DNA of 64,000 nucleotides from positions 7,566,001 through 7,630,000 of the forward strand of contig JAJEKV010000064.1 of NCBI GenBank assembly GCA_021234155.1, given 5' to 3'. Source of the stretch: Isoetes taiwanensis (lineage: Eukaryota > Streptophyta > Lycopodiopsida > Isoetales > Isoetaceae). Below the pieces are notes generated by a model. The model was not told the DNA's origin. It was given only the letters and a program-made list of their open reading frames with translations, and did no database searches. Positions 1 through 11,553 of this stretch are shown here, piece by piece. How positions within the stretch are numbered: the stretch's first letter is position 1; each line of letters begins with the position of its first letter. Both the position numbers and the translations under genes were made by a program.

Positions 1-49
1 AAAGAACAATTATGATGTTAGTGATCCAGCACCATAGAAACATGCTTAC

Positions 50-3000
50 GAAGGTATGATCGGAGGAAGAACTACATCCGTGCCATCCCAAACATAGACC
101 CAAACCATTCCATCTCCAGTGCCAACATAGATTACCTGCACATGCAATTACACTAAATACTCCTCACTTGGTCTTAATAAGAAATTACCACAATGAGCAA
201 TTAGTTTTGCCTGTAGTATGCGTAAATAATGTTACATCAAGATAGACGTAAGAGAGACACTTATCATTATGGCTACTCTGGGCCCTCCTAGTTGAATCAC
301 ACAAAGCATTAACTTAAAACAAGACACAACATTTACTCCACCGTTCACCCCCGTAATGATAGTCTATCTATATGCAGTTATTTATATGCAAGAAACATTT
401 AAGGGATAGACTCTTAAGTATATCTACTGTTCAAACTTATCTTTTGCAAGTGACTGGAGTACTCATCAATTCTGCAATAAATAACACCAATTGTCCCATC
501 AAGTACCTTTTGTCTCATAAAAAGGTGTCGGCGGGTTTTATATTAGATGGATGTAAAGTTGTCGTTCTTGGGTGAAAAATTGCAAGAGTTTAGCTTTCAG
601 AAATTGAAAGTAAAGACAAGGGGATCTGGTTTAAAAGGACTCTATGGTTTACACAAGCGCCTTAGAGCTGCATGCAAAGATAATAAGCTTTTGCTGGCAA
701 TTGGCAACCACACAACACTTGCATCTTCTCCCATCCCTATCAAACTGTTAACTGGGCATCAGCATCATTAGACTTGCTTCATTCAATTATATTACACGAC
801 TAAATTATCTTCTGATGGAACAAACTTAAATAAATAGTTTGAACTTTATTTTAAAGCCACGGATCAGGTAATCCAATAAAAGATAACGGAACACAAATTC
901 AATATACAAGCTACCATGTATCACCTTGCAACACAAGTCAAAATAATTTGATGAAGTAACATGGCTAATTGGTATTGAATATTCGCTTGGCCCTGCAACA
1001 CACAAAGGTTTCAACTCCTGTTGGTTTATACTCCTGTATGAGACAAATGGCATTCAATAGATGACCCTCATTCTCAACCTGCTTTCAAAGGACACATTAC
1101 AAAGCTATCCCTAACAGCCATCTTTCCATTTCAACAAAAAATGACCTCTTTTCCCGCATTTTGTGTCCAATAGTTACTAGCACTGTGCGTAGCTCTGAGG
1201 TTCGATTGCCAGTATTTGCAAGTACTTTACTAACAATGGATTTATTTATGTGAAGTCTTAGGTGCTTACAAATGTCATGGCCATAATGGAACCTGACGCA
1301 CTTTGTAAATAGCCAAAAAGACAGTCTTTTTTTCCCCATTGATTTTAGTCCTGTTATACTACTTGGAAGCACTAGGTGGCCAGTTTCAAAACAGAAGAAA
1401 GGCAGATCTGTAAGAAATCGAATGGAATGACAATACCAGCAAGAAGAGCATGCATCAAAAAGACGTCACAATCCACATCTCTCTTTATTACCCAAGTTCT
1501 TTACAACCTGCAGAGCTGCTAGTACAATCCTAAAGGGGCTAAGTTATGCAGGAAGTTTGCGATGATCTTAAGGGCCTCTAATTATTATATAAGAGGATTG
1601 GAACCGGAACAATGCATCTCAATGACAGAAAATCAACAAATCCTTTATTTTTGTGATGTTGTTCTCGTGTGTGGCAGGACATAAAGAAAATTTAATTTTC
1701 TTGAATTGGTTTCACGGACTAGAAGATGTCAACTTATCAATGCCCATGGCTTATTGATGCCTAAATAATATGCTGACACAATACCTATACCAGAATTTAA
1801 GAAACAATTCTTTGTCCACGAGCGAACCAGGTCAAGCATTCTATGCTCGCATGGTTCGAAGGAGTAATGCATTGAAGATGCTTGGTATGGTTCGTATTGT
1901 TCCACATCTTCTCCATCAAATAGCAAAAACGAGGATTTTGGCAGCTTGACTGTTGCATGTGGTGTTCTGTTGTAAACCTTTATCTGCATATCAAATGGTT
2001 TCAAAATCATTACATGAAAACAGTTTCTTCCACTCTGATTAGATATGCATCAAATCCAGAAGGGTGTAAGCAAAAGAAACAGCAGGGGACAATTTAACTT
2101 CAGCTTTTTATATGGCAGGAACATAGTTTAACTTAACCTCTGCACTAAAATATCTGCTAGAACCTTCCTAGATGGTAGGCATACTTAATGACACATAAGC
2201 AAATAAACCACACCATTAATGGTAATCTATTCAGCTGAAATCATCAGGGTAGATTTGATAAATTCTAAATACTCTCATCAGACGTGTTATTCAGCGTGCT
2301 GGCCATTCCCCTCCTTCACCAAAACCTAAGACGTGAATTTGTTCTTGCCATCTGAAATAACTGTATGAGGCCTGGATCCTGATAAGCAGCAAGCTGAACT
2401 AGCTTCTGTCCACTTATCATCTCGAGCCAAGTAAAATATGCCTCAAATCATTAGACATATAAAAGCATGTGCACTGCACAAGAAAAGGAAGTGTTTATTA
2501 ACATCTGCCATAGATCTTAAAGTCTATGAGGTCAAATAAGTTCATCGCTTTCTTTTATCATCGATAAGCATGCTCCTGGCTTTAGAATTGGTAGGGAAAG
2601 CTAGAAACTAACAACCAACGCGATATTAAAACACATAACCAGCGTCTAATCCTGCATTGGCAATTGGACCTGACCTAACTCTTCTGTGCATGCCCCTATG
2701 CTCTCTTAAGTGACCTGATATCCTTTGTACTTGGATGGAGCTGCCTTGCCTCTTTCTGTATCCTTTTAGCCTTATGTGAAAAGGTCACCCTTTACACAAA
2801 CTGATTTCCCAATTCTGTTATTATCATTCTCATCTGACGATGCCAAATCGGTGCAAATTAAGAGGTCGGAATATCCTGATGTGGCTAATGCATGAGCATA
2901 GGCCGCATTTCTGGTCATAAAGGTTCATCAGATGTATAACATGGTTGGATCTTTAAAACAAAATGCTGATTTCACAACATATTGGGCAAGAGAACAAGAA

Positions 3001-3836
3001 AGCTTAGGCCACCCATTAATTGTGCACTTATCAGAAACTTTGCTCTCATGCAATGGCCTTGGCTCGGCCAACCTTCAGCTCGTAAATGATGCTGAACAAC
3101 CATATTTACTCCTGTCATTTAAATCCAATTTGGGGAGCTGAATAGCACTTTCCATCCGTAGCAACTGGAGCAGATCATCCCCCAAAAACGGCACGATCAG
3201 GTATATTCCGTCGAATCTAGTTCCGATGTTTAAGGACCCCTCTTTTGTTTCAAATCCTCTGTAAAAATAATTGACCATCGTTATTCCCTTTCTTGCTGCA
3301 ACACATGAGGGTCATCAGTTTTGGCTTGATCAATGCTCTCCTTGGGTCAATATTTTGGATACTTCGTAGCACAAGTTCCAGCACGTTGTGTTCTATAATG
3401 AAGCCTCAGTTGCATGGCAGTTGAATTGCCAAGATACCTAGGCAGTTGCGTTTTAAGTAAAAAGCACCCAGCTCATCCAAAGAGTTACCTGTGCTCGATG
3501 AATGCGGATTATATCCCCGATAGCTCTTACTTGAGGAAGTTGCCTTAGCTCTGGAGCGAATATCTCCATACGCAGGCTGGTACTGCAACCATGAGCATCA
3601 GCAGGAGAACCTTCTGACATGTCCATCACGGTCATTGTGCATATGAAGTCTGGAGACATAAACATTAGCAGATGCTGAGACATGCAATCCGACTAAAACA
3701 TTAACGGCTTACCACTTCCTTTGGTAGGCTTGGGATAATCGTATTCCGCAATCACGCCAAAGAAATTCACCTTGTTCTGACCGACCGCTAGGATAGCACT
3801 CTCCAGTCTTTGATAGATGTACTCTGGGCGCCTCAT
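50..3836 (-). CDS. POT1: POT1-like telomere end-binding protein, 5' part (5 exons, continues past left edge)
   Basis: POT1 binds the single-stranded G-rich telomere overhang in the nucleus through two OB folds. I read five exons on the minus strand: 3836-3713, 3649-3489, 1983-1791, 992-925 and 135-50, all with GT/AG borders and matching phases, giving 210 codons plus 2 nt. The start is the ATG at 3836; an in-frame TAA lies just upstream. Residues 1-165 resemble the POT1 OB1 (Telo_bind) fold: KVNFFGVIAEY, KGSDFICTMTVMDMS, a VRAIGDIIRIHRAQ strand and SSFLLFDGED followed by PYQASS. Exon 4 carries NYFDLCCK and exon 5 VYVWDGTD, as in the start of OB2. The rest of OB2 and the C-terminus lie beyond position 1. 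Intron 2 is long (about 1.5 kb). Assignment rests on motif recognition; exon 3's 3' border is the least certain. Confidence 0.8.
1984..3488 (-). other. POT1 intron 2 (about 1.5 kb)
   Basis: This interval separates POT1 exons 2 and 3. I see no convincing gene. Around 2830-2900 the minus strand weakly recalls the Ty1/copia RNase H region (GYSD followed by an acidic stretch), but stops and frame breaks make it unsupportable as an element. Confidence 0.5.
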
Positions 3837-4460
3837 CTTTCTGCTTCCAGTATCAGGAAAATGGTTTTAATCGAGAAGATTGCTTCCCCCTTGGTTTCTG
3901 AGAGATGACACGAGCTAGGACTTATTGCCATAGGAAGGAAGGAAGGAAGGAATAAGATAATTTAACGTTCATGGAGAATTATTATCAAGTTGGTGAGACC
4001 ATTTCGAATCACGTATAGGGGTAACACAATCCGGACCGGGCAGGAGAGTGCCCGTGCCGTGAGACCATTTTGAAGCGGTGCTTTTATCGGCTCCCGCTTT
4101 TGAAGAGATTGGATGCTCACAAATCACAATATCGAGGTATTTTAGGCTAGACTAGTGGTTTCAGTTTTTTTGGGTATTGGACATACAAGTAGAATACCCG
4201 TATTCCACTCTTGTTCCCTTTTCTGTTGCACCGTTCCTCGGCTCGGGGGGGCCTCGCCTCGGCTTGGATTATAAATTTCTGTTAATCAACACCTATATTT
4301 TTAAATCTATGTTAACTAACATTCATTGGTCAATGTGTGAGGAGCTTACTCCTATGTACTATTACATGTTACTCTGTAAAACCTTCAAAGGTATTAGAGG
4401 GAGGTTTTTTCAAAGTAAATGCTATCAATTTCAAAGAGCTCTTTAAAAAAAATGTTCTAT
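3837..4460. other. Intergenic, upstream of POT1
   Basis: No gene is visible. It presumably holds the POT1 promoter. A short (GGAA)n run lies at 3933-3951. At 4172-4199 there is a small inverted-repeat unit (GGGTATTGGAC ... GTAGAATACCC), preceded by GACTAGTGGTTTCAG, that resembles the clustered units at 54391-54820. Confidence 0.5.
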
Positions 4461-4466
4461 TCGAAA

Positions 4467-4488
4467 TTTTTTTTTTTATTTTTTTTTT
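4467..4488 (-). repeat. Poly(A) tail of a minus-strand retroposon
   Basis: A 22-base T run with one interruption on the plus strand reads as a poly(A) tail on the minus strand. It follows the minus-strand sequence ending ATACAGATTCTTGCCTT, so the roughly 200 bp to its right (4490-4700) may be a 3' LINE or SINE fragment. No coding sequence identifies the family. Confidence 0.4.
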
Positions 4489-4927
4489 AAGGCAAGAATC
4501 TGTATTATATTCAAAAGATAAATCGTTTACATACATACAGTTGAGTCCAGAGTTGCTACCACTTCTCGTATCCATGGATAGCAGTCCAGACTCTGAGCCT
4601 AGTACTCTTTTAGCCTCTCTCAACTTCTTCTCCATAGGATACTACAGGAGAGAAGGACTAATTTCCTAGACCCTAATGACACAACTAGGGCCAGTTACTG
4701 AACAAGAACTACCCGGCCTCTTCTCTAAAACAGATACTATGGGAGCTAAGTTCCTGTCTTTCCACATGCCTCAGCTGCATCATTGCTTCAAAAATAGGCC
4801 CTCATATATAACAAAGAAACCAGACCTGAGATTACCAGCAGCAGGAAAAGGAGTAGCCAATCGCACTGGTCAGCTGCCAAACTAGAGCCAGGATCCTCTT
4901 TATGCTTATTTCAACCAAATATTTTAT

Positions 4928-7638
4928 TTATATAAGTGCCTCTTTATATACAACGTTTGGGGTATATGTTCGATGGTCTTTTTGCAGTGCACCCTGACGT
5001 GACGTCTCTGTGACGATGATTTTGACTCCGTCCTGTGAGGTGCACCTTGACAGGGCGACGTAAAGTTGTCCATGGGCGAAAACTGGCGCTGGCAAGTAAA
5101 GCCCAACGGTCTCCAGAGATTGACCTTGCGACTTATTGATTGTCATTGAGAATGCTAAGCGGATCGGGTATTGTCTTCTGGTGAAGGGTATGTGCGAATC
5201 AGATGGCGTTAAGTTGATTTTTGGTAACAGGACTGGGGTGCCTCTGAATTCGCCCGTGACTATTTCCGCACGTAAGATTCTCTGTGTTGCGTGTGTGATG
5301 CGGAGGCGTGTTCCGTTGCATAGGCCACCTTGAGGATACATGTTTCTAAGTAACATTACTATTGCTCCCACCTTGATATTGAGCTTGTGAGGCGGCATTC
5401 CGGAAGGTGTGAGGTGATTGATGAATTCAATTGGGAAATTTCTGATGTCCTCTTCATCTTCCAGATTGAGGGTATCGATACCAGTATATGGGTGTAAGTC
5501 TCCATGCAACCTTTGCAGGGTCTTGTCACTAAGATTCAGTGTGTCTTCATTTTTTGGAGATAGTATAGATTTCTCGAATAGATATTCCATGTTGGCTGGG
5601 TCTATACTTGTTCCAAACACCTCATCGATAATGTTATTTTGCGCAATACACTTGCTCGGCAGCTCAACGACATCTTCAGGGAGTGTAGGCTCATCATTCA
5701 TTCGTTCTCCATTGCCAAGCTTTAGCAAGTATTCAGACCATTCCTTTTCGCCCTTGCCGACACGCATGTTCGTTGTTAGTTTGAATGTCTTGAAGTGCTT
5801 CCACAGGGGGTTACTCTTAACACATTTTGCAAGAATCTCCGTCTTCTTGGCTCGTTTGATTACGGGCAACTGCTGCCTAAAATCACCACCAGCTAATACA
5901 ACCATTCCTCCGAATGGTCTGGAGTCATGTCGAATTTCCTTCAAAACAACATCTACTGCTGTGAGCGCATCGGAATGTGTCATGCTTAATTCATCCCACA
6001 CCAAAAGTGTTGCTTTTCTTATTCTATCTGCCTGTTTGCTCGTCGCCCGCAGGTCAGATGTTGTCTCAGGTATCAGGTTTACCGGGAGCTTGAACGTAGA
6101 GTGCATTGTTTGAGCTCCCTTGAGCAAAAGGCTCGCTATGCCTGTCCATGCAACTGCAATAACACCGAGCTTTCTTCCTCTTAACATGCTAATAACTGTA
6201 TTGAAGACGAATGTTTTTCCAGACCCCTCAAGACCGTCTACATTTATATACGAATGCGATGATTGGACCCCTTCAATTGCATGGAGAACGGTATCAGCTA
6301 TTTCCTTTTGGTCTGGAGTCAATCTTGCATATCGCTCATCACCTTTAGCTTTTTCAAAGGCTACATCGAATGTTTGATTGATGGTTGCATCATGGTACCA
6401 GGTTATTCTTGGTTCTGGAAGTTGAATTGACTGACAGTTTGTCCCATTTGCAAGGAAGATTTCATTGATGGATAACAATGTTGCATTGTATGCATCTTCC
6501 TCTGGCATGTCACGGGCATAATCTTCTGCTAGATGGCACTTGAACTTCTCCCACAATTTCAATGGATCTGAGGGAGGGCTATATATGCAAATGAAGGCGA
6601 ACATTTGGCGCAATTGAGCAGGCATTTGAAAAGCAACTACATTGTCAAGCGTTCTTTCCCATTCTGCATCATCTGCTAATAGTCCAAGTTCTTTTGCTGT
6701 TTCATGAAATGTATTGCATTGCTTCCCGTTAACATTTTTCATATCCTCGAAGCTAGTGACACCTTTTCTGTGTAGCAGCAATAAGCGCAAATAATACCTT
6801 TCCATGTCTTTTGGGCTGACATTATACATTCTTGAAATTAATTTGTATTTGCCTTCTCTTGTCTTCCAGATGCCTTGGCTTTTTATAAAAGTATAATGAT
6901 GGGGGATTTTTGGATATATATATTGCCGGGCAGTTGCATCAACTTTATTTAGCTCGAACCAGGCAGTGAGCATCGTATGTTTTGTTGCAGCACGTTCCAA
7001 GGCAATTCGCTCTTGACCTTCTTCATAATATATGATTTGTTTGTTGGGCAAATGAACAGGCAACCTATCCATAATATGATCGTTAGCAATAATAAAATAC
7101 ACTTTAAGTTCCAAAGCAATAACATGTGCACAGTGTGGGATGTGTGATGCATTTTGTAACCAAACGTCCTCCACATTGCTTTCTGGCGGAGAGATGTATC
7201 TTGTATCAAGGAACTCTTGTATCTCGTCCCAATTGTATGTGGCCTGCATGCCTGTGTCTGGATGTGCTGTTAATGCAATGCTTGCTCGATCGTGGCCTTT
7301 ATGAATATATTTAAAAATATACTTTATGCTCCCAATGCTGAAACACTGCTCCACATTTATATGGCAATTGTATTTCTTTAAGAGATAGGCATTATATGGA
7401 ACAACCATACTATTGTCTATTATTCTATTCCCTTGCTCGTATTGAATGCCAGGACGTCTTCTATATTCTGGGTATCCATTCTCTTTGATTGAGGTGCTTT
7501 CAGTAAATGGTTTTGGAAAACCTTTAGAACACTCCATTGTTCTAGTCTTTTCATTCAGTTTCATGCACTGTGAAGTGCATGGTCCATGCACCATGCATTT
7601 TTTTACAATTTCATGCAATTCAGGATCTTCCAGTGGGT
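4928..7638 (-). CDS. Helitron Rep C-terminal part and Pif1-family helicase
   Basis: This frame is intact for 896 codons from an internal ATG at 7618 to the stop at 4928, and is really exon 2 of the Rep/helicase gene, starting at 7638. Residues 1-130 (counted from that ATG) complete the Rep domain and hold the catalytic Y2 pair in YIFKY (Y100 and Y104). From about residue 430 it is a Pif1 helicase: Walker A GLEGSGKT (residues 462-469), Walker B LVWDE (D542, E543), GGDFRQQLPV, and the C-terminal INKSQGQSLE and YVALSRC motifs. The helicase unwinds DNA behind the Rep nick during rolling-circle transposition. No inactivating change is visible in this part, unlike the N-terminal half. Confidence 0.88.
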
Positions 7639-7718
7639 CTGGTGCATAAATAGAAAAACAATATGCACTTTATTTACATCACCATATCAAAAATGAAATA
7701 ACAATATGGCATATATAC
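7639..7718 (-). other. Probable 80-nt spliceosomal intron in the Helitron Rep gene
   Basis: The minus strand reads ATACCAG|GTATAT at 7719/7718 and TTTATGCACCAG|ACCCACTGG at 7639/7638. Removing it joins the codons for SAEIPD to PLEDPELHEIVKK, which restores the usual Helitron Rep reading; leaving it in introduces a stop. This supports a genuine intron rather than a random insertion. Confidence 0.7.
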
Positions 7719-8640
7719 CTGGTATTTCAGCACTTGTGATCCTATCAATGTTATCGCTATCCCGTATTTTATCAGCATGTGGCAGTGTGGCAGACCCCGC
7801 TTTTGGTATTCAATTGTATATGAGTAGGCTTTAACTTTTCCAAAAATATCTTTTTCTAAAATATCGTGGAGGATTGCCATTAATTTCGTGTGGTACACAC
7901 GGGCAACCACGTCGGGTCTATCCTCTGGCAATTGGCCTACCTCTAAGTTATCTGTGATTTCTGGCCAATTTGTATTGCATGTGCATGTAACAAACAGGTC
8001 TGGCTTCCCAAATCTCCTTACCAATGCCATGGAATCTTGATAGTTTTTTTGCATGGCACGTGCACCACCAATAAACGACGATGGTAAGATAACCAATCGT
8101 CCAGATGTCAATCCTTGTGCCTCCGCTTCATGGTTTATATAATCAATCAAGCCCTCATACATCTCAGCTCGAAAGGTTTTTTGGTTGAGGCGGTAGAAAT
8201 TCAAGGTATTGGCCTCTATCCTTGCGTAGTCATCAACTATGAATTGTTGCGTCAATCTGTCGCCGCTCAACAGGGGATTGAACTCAAAGTTCAGGGTGCT
8301 GGCAGGTTCTGTATTCCTTCGCGTGCTTAGTCTATACAAATAGTATTGCAGCATAGACACATTTTGTCTTGACTGGCTCGATGAAGCAGTTGCTTGGTTT
8401 CTCATATTCATTTGCCACCCTTTGTCGCCAGATGGTATTAACAATGGGTAAGTAAGAGTGTCTATGCATGGATCGGTAATAGCAATATTTCTGAGTCCGC
8501 CGCCTTTTTGATGGATGCATATGTCCCTATTAAAGGGTTGCTCCCCATCTGGATTTACAAATATTATAGCAACCTCATTGACGAATGCAGGGTTATATCT
8601 TCGCAAGTCTAGTCATGTCTTGTCATCACTGAAGTACATC
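7719..8640 (-). pseudogene. Helitron Rep (HUH) domain, frameshifted
   Basis: This is the Helitron_like_N / Rep core. It contains RRYNPAFVNEVAIIF near the start, a FEFNPLL and YARIE segment, the ILPSSFIGGARAM block, FVTCTCNTNWPEI, and the HUH motif in YQKRGLPHCHML, where the two histidines bind the metal used for nicking. Two lesions are visible. A TGA interrupts the segment just upstream of RRYNP (near 8608), where a tryptophan codon would fit. A one-base deletion near 7769 shifts the frame just after HCHMLIKYG; in the shifted frame the protein continues as DSDNIDRITSAEIP up to the intron. The frame is otherwise open, which suggests fairly recent decay. Confidence 0.82.
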
Positions 8641-8655
8641 CTTACTTCTGCGTGC

Positions 8656-9690
8656 TCATTTAGCCGCCGCGCATTTTCCTCTACCTCGTGCATCATATGC
8701 AGGGCTTGTGCAAACGGGTTCGTGCTCCTTATTTCTAAGTTCTAAGTCAAGCTGTCTCATAAGGTCCATGTCACACTCTGCATTGTGCACATTTTGCGCA
8801 CGTTCCTCGTTTGCATATTCCATATCTAGAATGTATAGCTGGGCATATCGCGGCGAAACGTTATCATCAGGATGAGCAGGCCCAGATCTATGGTAGACTT
8901 GGCTATGGATCTTAAAGCAATATGGGCCTAGCCTATTGAATTGGTGTATGTCTGCTCCGAATGATACAAATGCTAATGCGTTATTGTAAATTCTGATATG
9001 TGACTTGAATTCTTTACTTTTTGGGTGATCTCCAATTAGTAAATGGTATAATAACGGAGGCATTGGCGTCAAAGGAGGGAGGCTAATCTTGCCATCATAG
9101 CAACACTTCGTATCATCATGCTTAAATGTTAGTGCATGACAATATTCGCACTCCCGGTCTAGTTCTCCATAGCGATGAGGCTCAACATGCATGGAATGAT
9201 TAGTTCGAGCTATTTTGTAAGTCGAAGGATTATCTCGTTTTGCACGTCTTTGTTGGGCCTCTACAGCCAGCCTCTCAACATGTTCCTCCTCTGTTTCGCT
9301 TTGTTGTGCTATGAGCCTGCTCGTCGCGACTTCCTTTGCATGGTGCGCCAACCTTGCAATACGCTCCTCCTCCGTCTCTTTCTGTTGTGCTTTCATCCTA
9401 CTCGCCGCCACTTGCTCTGCAATCTGCGCCAACCTTGCAATACGTTCGTCCTCTGTTTCCTCCTGCTGCGCCTTCGTCCTACTCGCTGCCACTTGCTCTG
9501 CAATTTGCGCCAACCTTGCAATTCGTTCGTCCTCTGTTTCCCCCTGTTGCATTTTCATCCTACTCGTCGCCACTTGCTCTGCATTCTGCACCATCCTCGC
9601 CGCACGCTCCTCCTCTGTCTCCTCCAATTGCGCTATGAGCCTACTCGCTGCCACTTCCTCAACAATCGCCAGAAGTTTCTTATCATGACA
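8656..9690 (-). pseudogene. Helitron N-terminal region: five coiled-coil repeats plus zinc-finger-like segment
   Basis: The N-terminal part has about five tandem copies of a roughly 30-residue charged helical unit (consensus ETEDERIARLAQIAEQVAAS; plus-strand span 9280-9680), which should form a coiled coil. It is followed by the typical Helitron N-terminal block: ECEYCHALTFKHDD, then CCYDGKISLPPL, YNNALAFVSFGAD, GPYCFKIHSQVYH and YAQLYILDMEYA. Near 8730 a one-base frameshift moves the frame; the correct continuation is NPFAQALHMMHEVEENARRLNEH leading into the Rep core. Such acidic repeats are common at Helitron N-termini, but the five near-identical copies look freshly amplified. Confidence 0.75.
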
Positions 9691-9960
9691 GCGTGAAACT
9701 TTTAGAAATGATAGGCGATCATAAATGCAGTACATGTTCATCCCCCTTTTGAGACAAGATGCTGCCAAAAGCAAAATCTGATGCATCAACTTCAAAATTA
9801 TAGGGATGCAAAGGATCTGAGTGTGTGCAAGAACAGGTGTTGCTGTGAAAGCATGCTTCAAAGTGATGAATGATGATTTTGCTTCAATTGTCCACTCAAA
9901 AGGAACATCCTTCCAGATGAGATGTATCCAGGGCAAGACAATCTCTCAACAATCCTTGAT
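9691..9960 (-). pseudogene. Ty3/gypsy RT-RNase H fragment abutting the Helitron
   Basis: The minus strand encodes DVPFEWTIEAKSSFITLKHA, ATPVLAHTQ and DKKLLAIVEE, which are the junction between reverse transcriptase and RNase H in Ty3/gypsy elements. Conserved pieces between them are frame-shifted. The fragment runs in frame directly into the Helitron coiled-coil repeats, so the two look fused. It is either an old gypsy element into which the Helitron inserted, or captured sequence at the Helitron 5' end. Confidence 0.65.
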
Positions 9961-10099
9961 GAAGCAGCAATACAAAACTGGCAAACTCCAAAATGCTTGA
10001 TTATAAGTTATAGGATCCCTATCACGAAGCATTTTATTCATTAAAGCATAATTACAAGTGGCGTGAGGTAGATACATTAATGCCATACTTACCTCGTAT

Positions 10100-11542
10100 A
10101 TGTCTATAAGATGGGCATCCTATAAGTACATGATGTTCATCTTCAACCACCTACAAATCACACATTTTACAGTGTCTAATTTCATGAGGGATATCATTCC
10201 ATCGACCAATCTCCACCCCAAGCCGATGGGAGCTAAGCCGCATTCTACTAATTCCATATCTAAGCTTAAGCAATACCCCTTCTGATAGGTATTTACCCTC
10301 TTGCATGCTAGGGTTAATATATTGCATATAAAATGCTTTTTTACTTCTGGGACCCTCCACTGCTTACTAATAACATGCTCATATAACCATGTTCTAATGT
10401 CAGAATGATTCTCACTTAGATCTTGTATGTTTATCCCCCATTTTCTCATCCATGCTTTAATGTCAGCATACCAGCCTTTATCTTTTGTTTCTTCCAGAGC
10501 TAACCGCGGAAGGCTATCATTAGCCATTTCAAACCGTACCTTATAAAGATACGTAAGCACTCTGCATAAAGCTTCCGCCTCTAAAGGCATCAATCGACAT
10601 TCCACGAGCATCATGTCATACGGTGTTTGTGCTTTAACCTCCAATTCAAATCTCCGAAACTTTTTTTGAACTTTTTCTACTTTCTTCCATGTGTCAGCTG
10701 CTAGCCTGGGCCCCATACTTCACATCCATACAATAGTACCGTTTGAACAAGCACTTTGTAGAGCATTCTCTTTATGTCAAATTTCCATATCTCTGCCTTA
10801 TTACTTCTGCGTTGCATACTATACAAGGCTTTCAATGTCGCATTCACCCTATGCTCTATCGCTTCATTCCAGCTGGGGCTCTTATCAACCTCCACTCCCA
10901 GATACTTATATGTATTCACAATTTCTATTTGTTTCTCATCATAACAAAAATTGAGATGATCCACTTTATTAGCACCAAAAACAATTATCTTGGTTTTGGC
11001 TAAATTCACCTGCATCCCCTTCTCAGCACAAAATTGTGATAAGGCTTTCAAATGACGCTGCATTCCTATGGTTGAACGTGATAGGATAACCACAACATCT
11101 ACATATAATTCTTTACAAGTCTCCAAGTATGGGAAAGACAATTGTATCAGAACCTTCTCATATAGTATCTTAACAGTGTGTCTAATTTCTTCTGGTACTC
11201 CAATCATATCCATTCTATACCACAGATTATTTCTATTTACTGTATCAAGGCTTTAGCAAAATCCACAAAAAGTGCATATAATGGTTTCCTTTTACCTGTA
11301 ACTGAATCTACCATGGCACGCAAAGTAACCAGGTGATCTATTGTAGATCTTTTGGGTCTAAATCCAGCTTGCCCTATGGCTCTAGCATTATGTTCTTCTG
11401 CCCACATACTAAGCTTATTGTTTAACATGGTGGCAAAGAATTTAGCAAAGAGGCTACTAACCATAATCATCCTATAATTACCTGGGTCGTTAACATCTCC
11501 TGCTTTATACAGGAGGATACCATGCTCGGGGGAATCCCTCAT
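10100..11542 (-). pseudogene. LINE A reverse transcriptase and C-terminal zinc knuckle, internally deleted
   Basis: RT blocks are recognisable: DPGNYRMIMVSSLFAKFFAT, GQAGFRPKRSTIDHL and ALFVDFAKA. In the palm, the catalytic box reads LYVDVVVILS where active LINEs have YADD, and the stretch before it is much too short: LETCKE runs straight into the box, so the usual GCPLSP region is deleted. Downstream are NLAKTKIIVFG, YKYLGVEVDKSPSW, LYGCEVWGPG and, near 10150, a CKMCDL zinc-knuckle start. Lost catalytic residues and several frameshifts make it inactive. Confidence 0.82.
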
Positions 11543-11553
11543 GTATTGCCGTA

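Larger units (their letters stand above)
4928..9690 (-). mobile_element. Helitron, autonomous-type Rep/helicase element (termini not resolved)
   Basis: Helitrons move by rolling-circle replication using one large protein with an HUH Rep nuclease and a Pif1-family helicase. All its parts are here in order on the minus strand: a zinc-finger-like N-terminal region, the Rep core with the HUH motif, the Y2 motif, and a complete helicase. The gene is broken by two one-base frameshifts and one stop, so this copy is probably inactive, although the helicase frame is intact over 896 codons. I could not locate a convincing 5' TC end or a 3' hairpin plus CTRR end, so the boundaries are only those of the coding region. 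Confidence 0.85.

Noticed and set aside
2700-3141. Possible Ty1/copia RNase H relic in POT1 intron 2
   Set aside because: Only one short motif (GYSD) with stops on both sides; similarity could be chance.
5136-6377. Plus-strand open frames of 65, 231 and 85 codons
   Set aside because: They are antisense to the intact Helitron helicase, which explains the lack of stops.
9175-9696. Plus-strand Cys/Leu-rich repetitive frames
   Set aside because: Antisense of the Helitron coiled-coil repeats.
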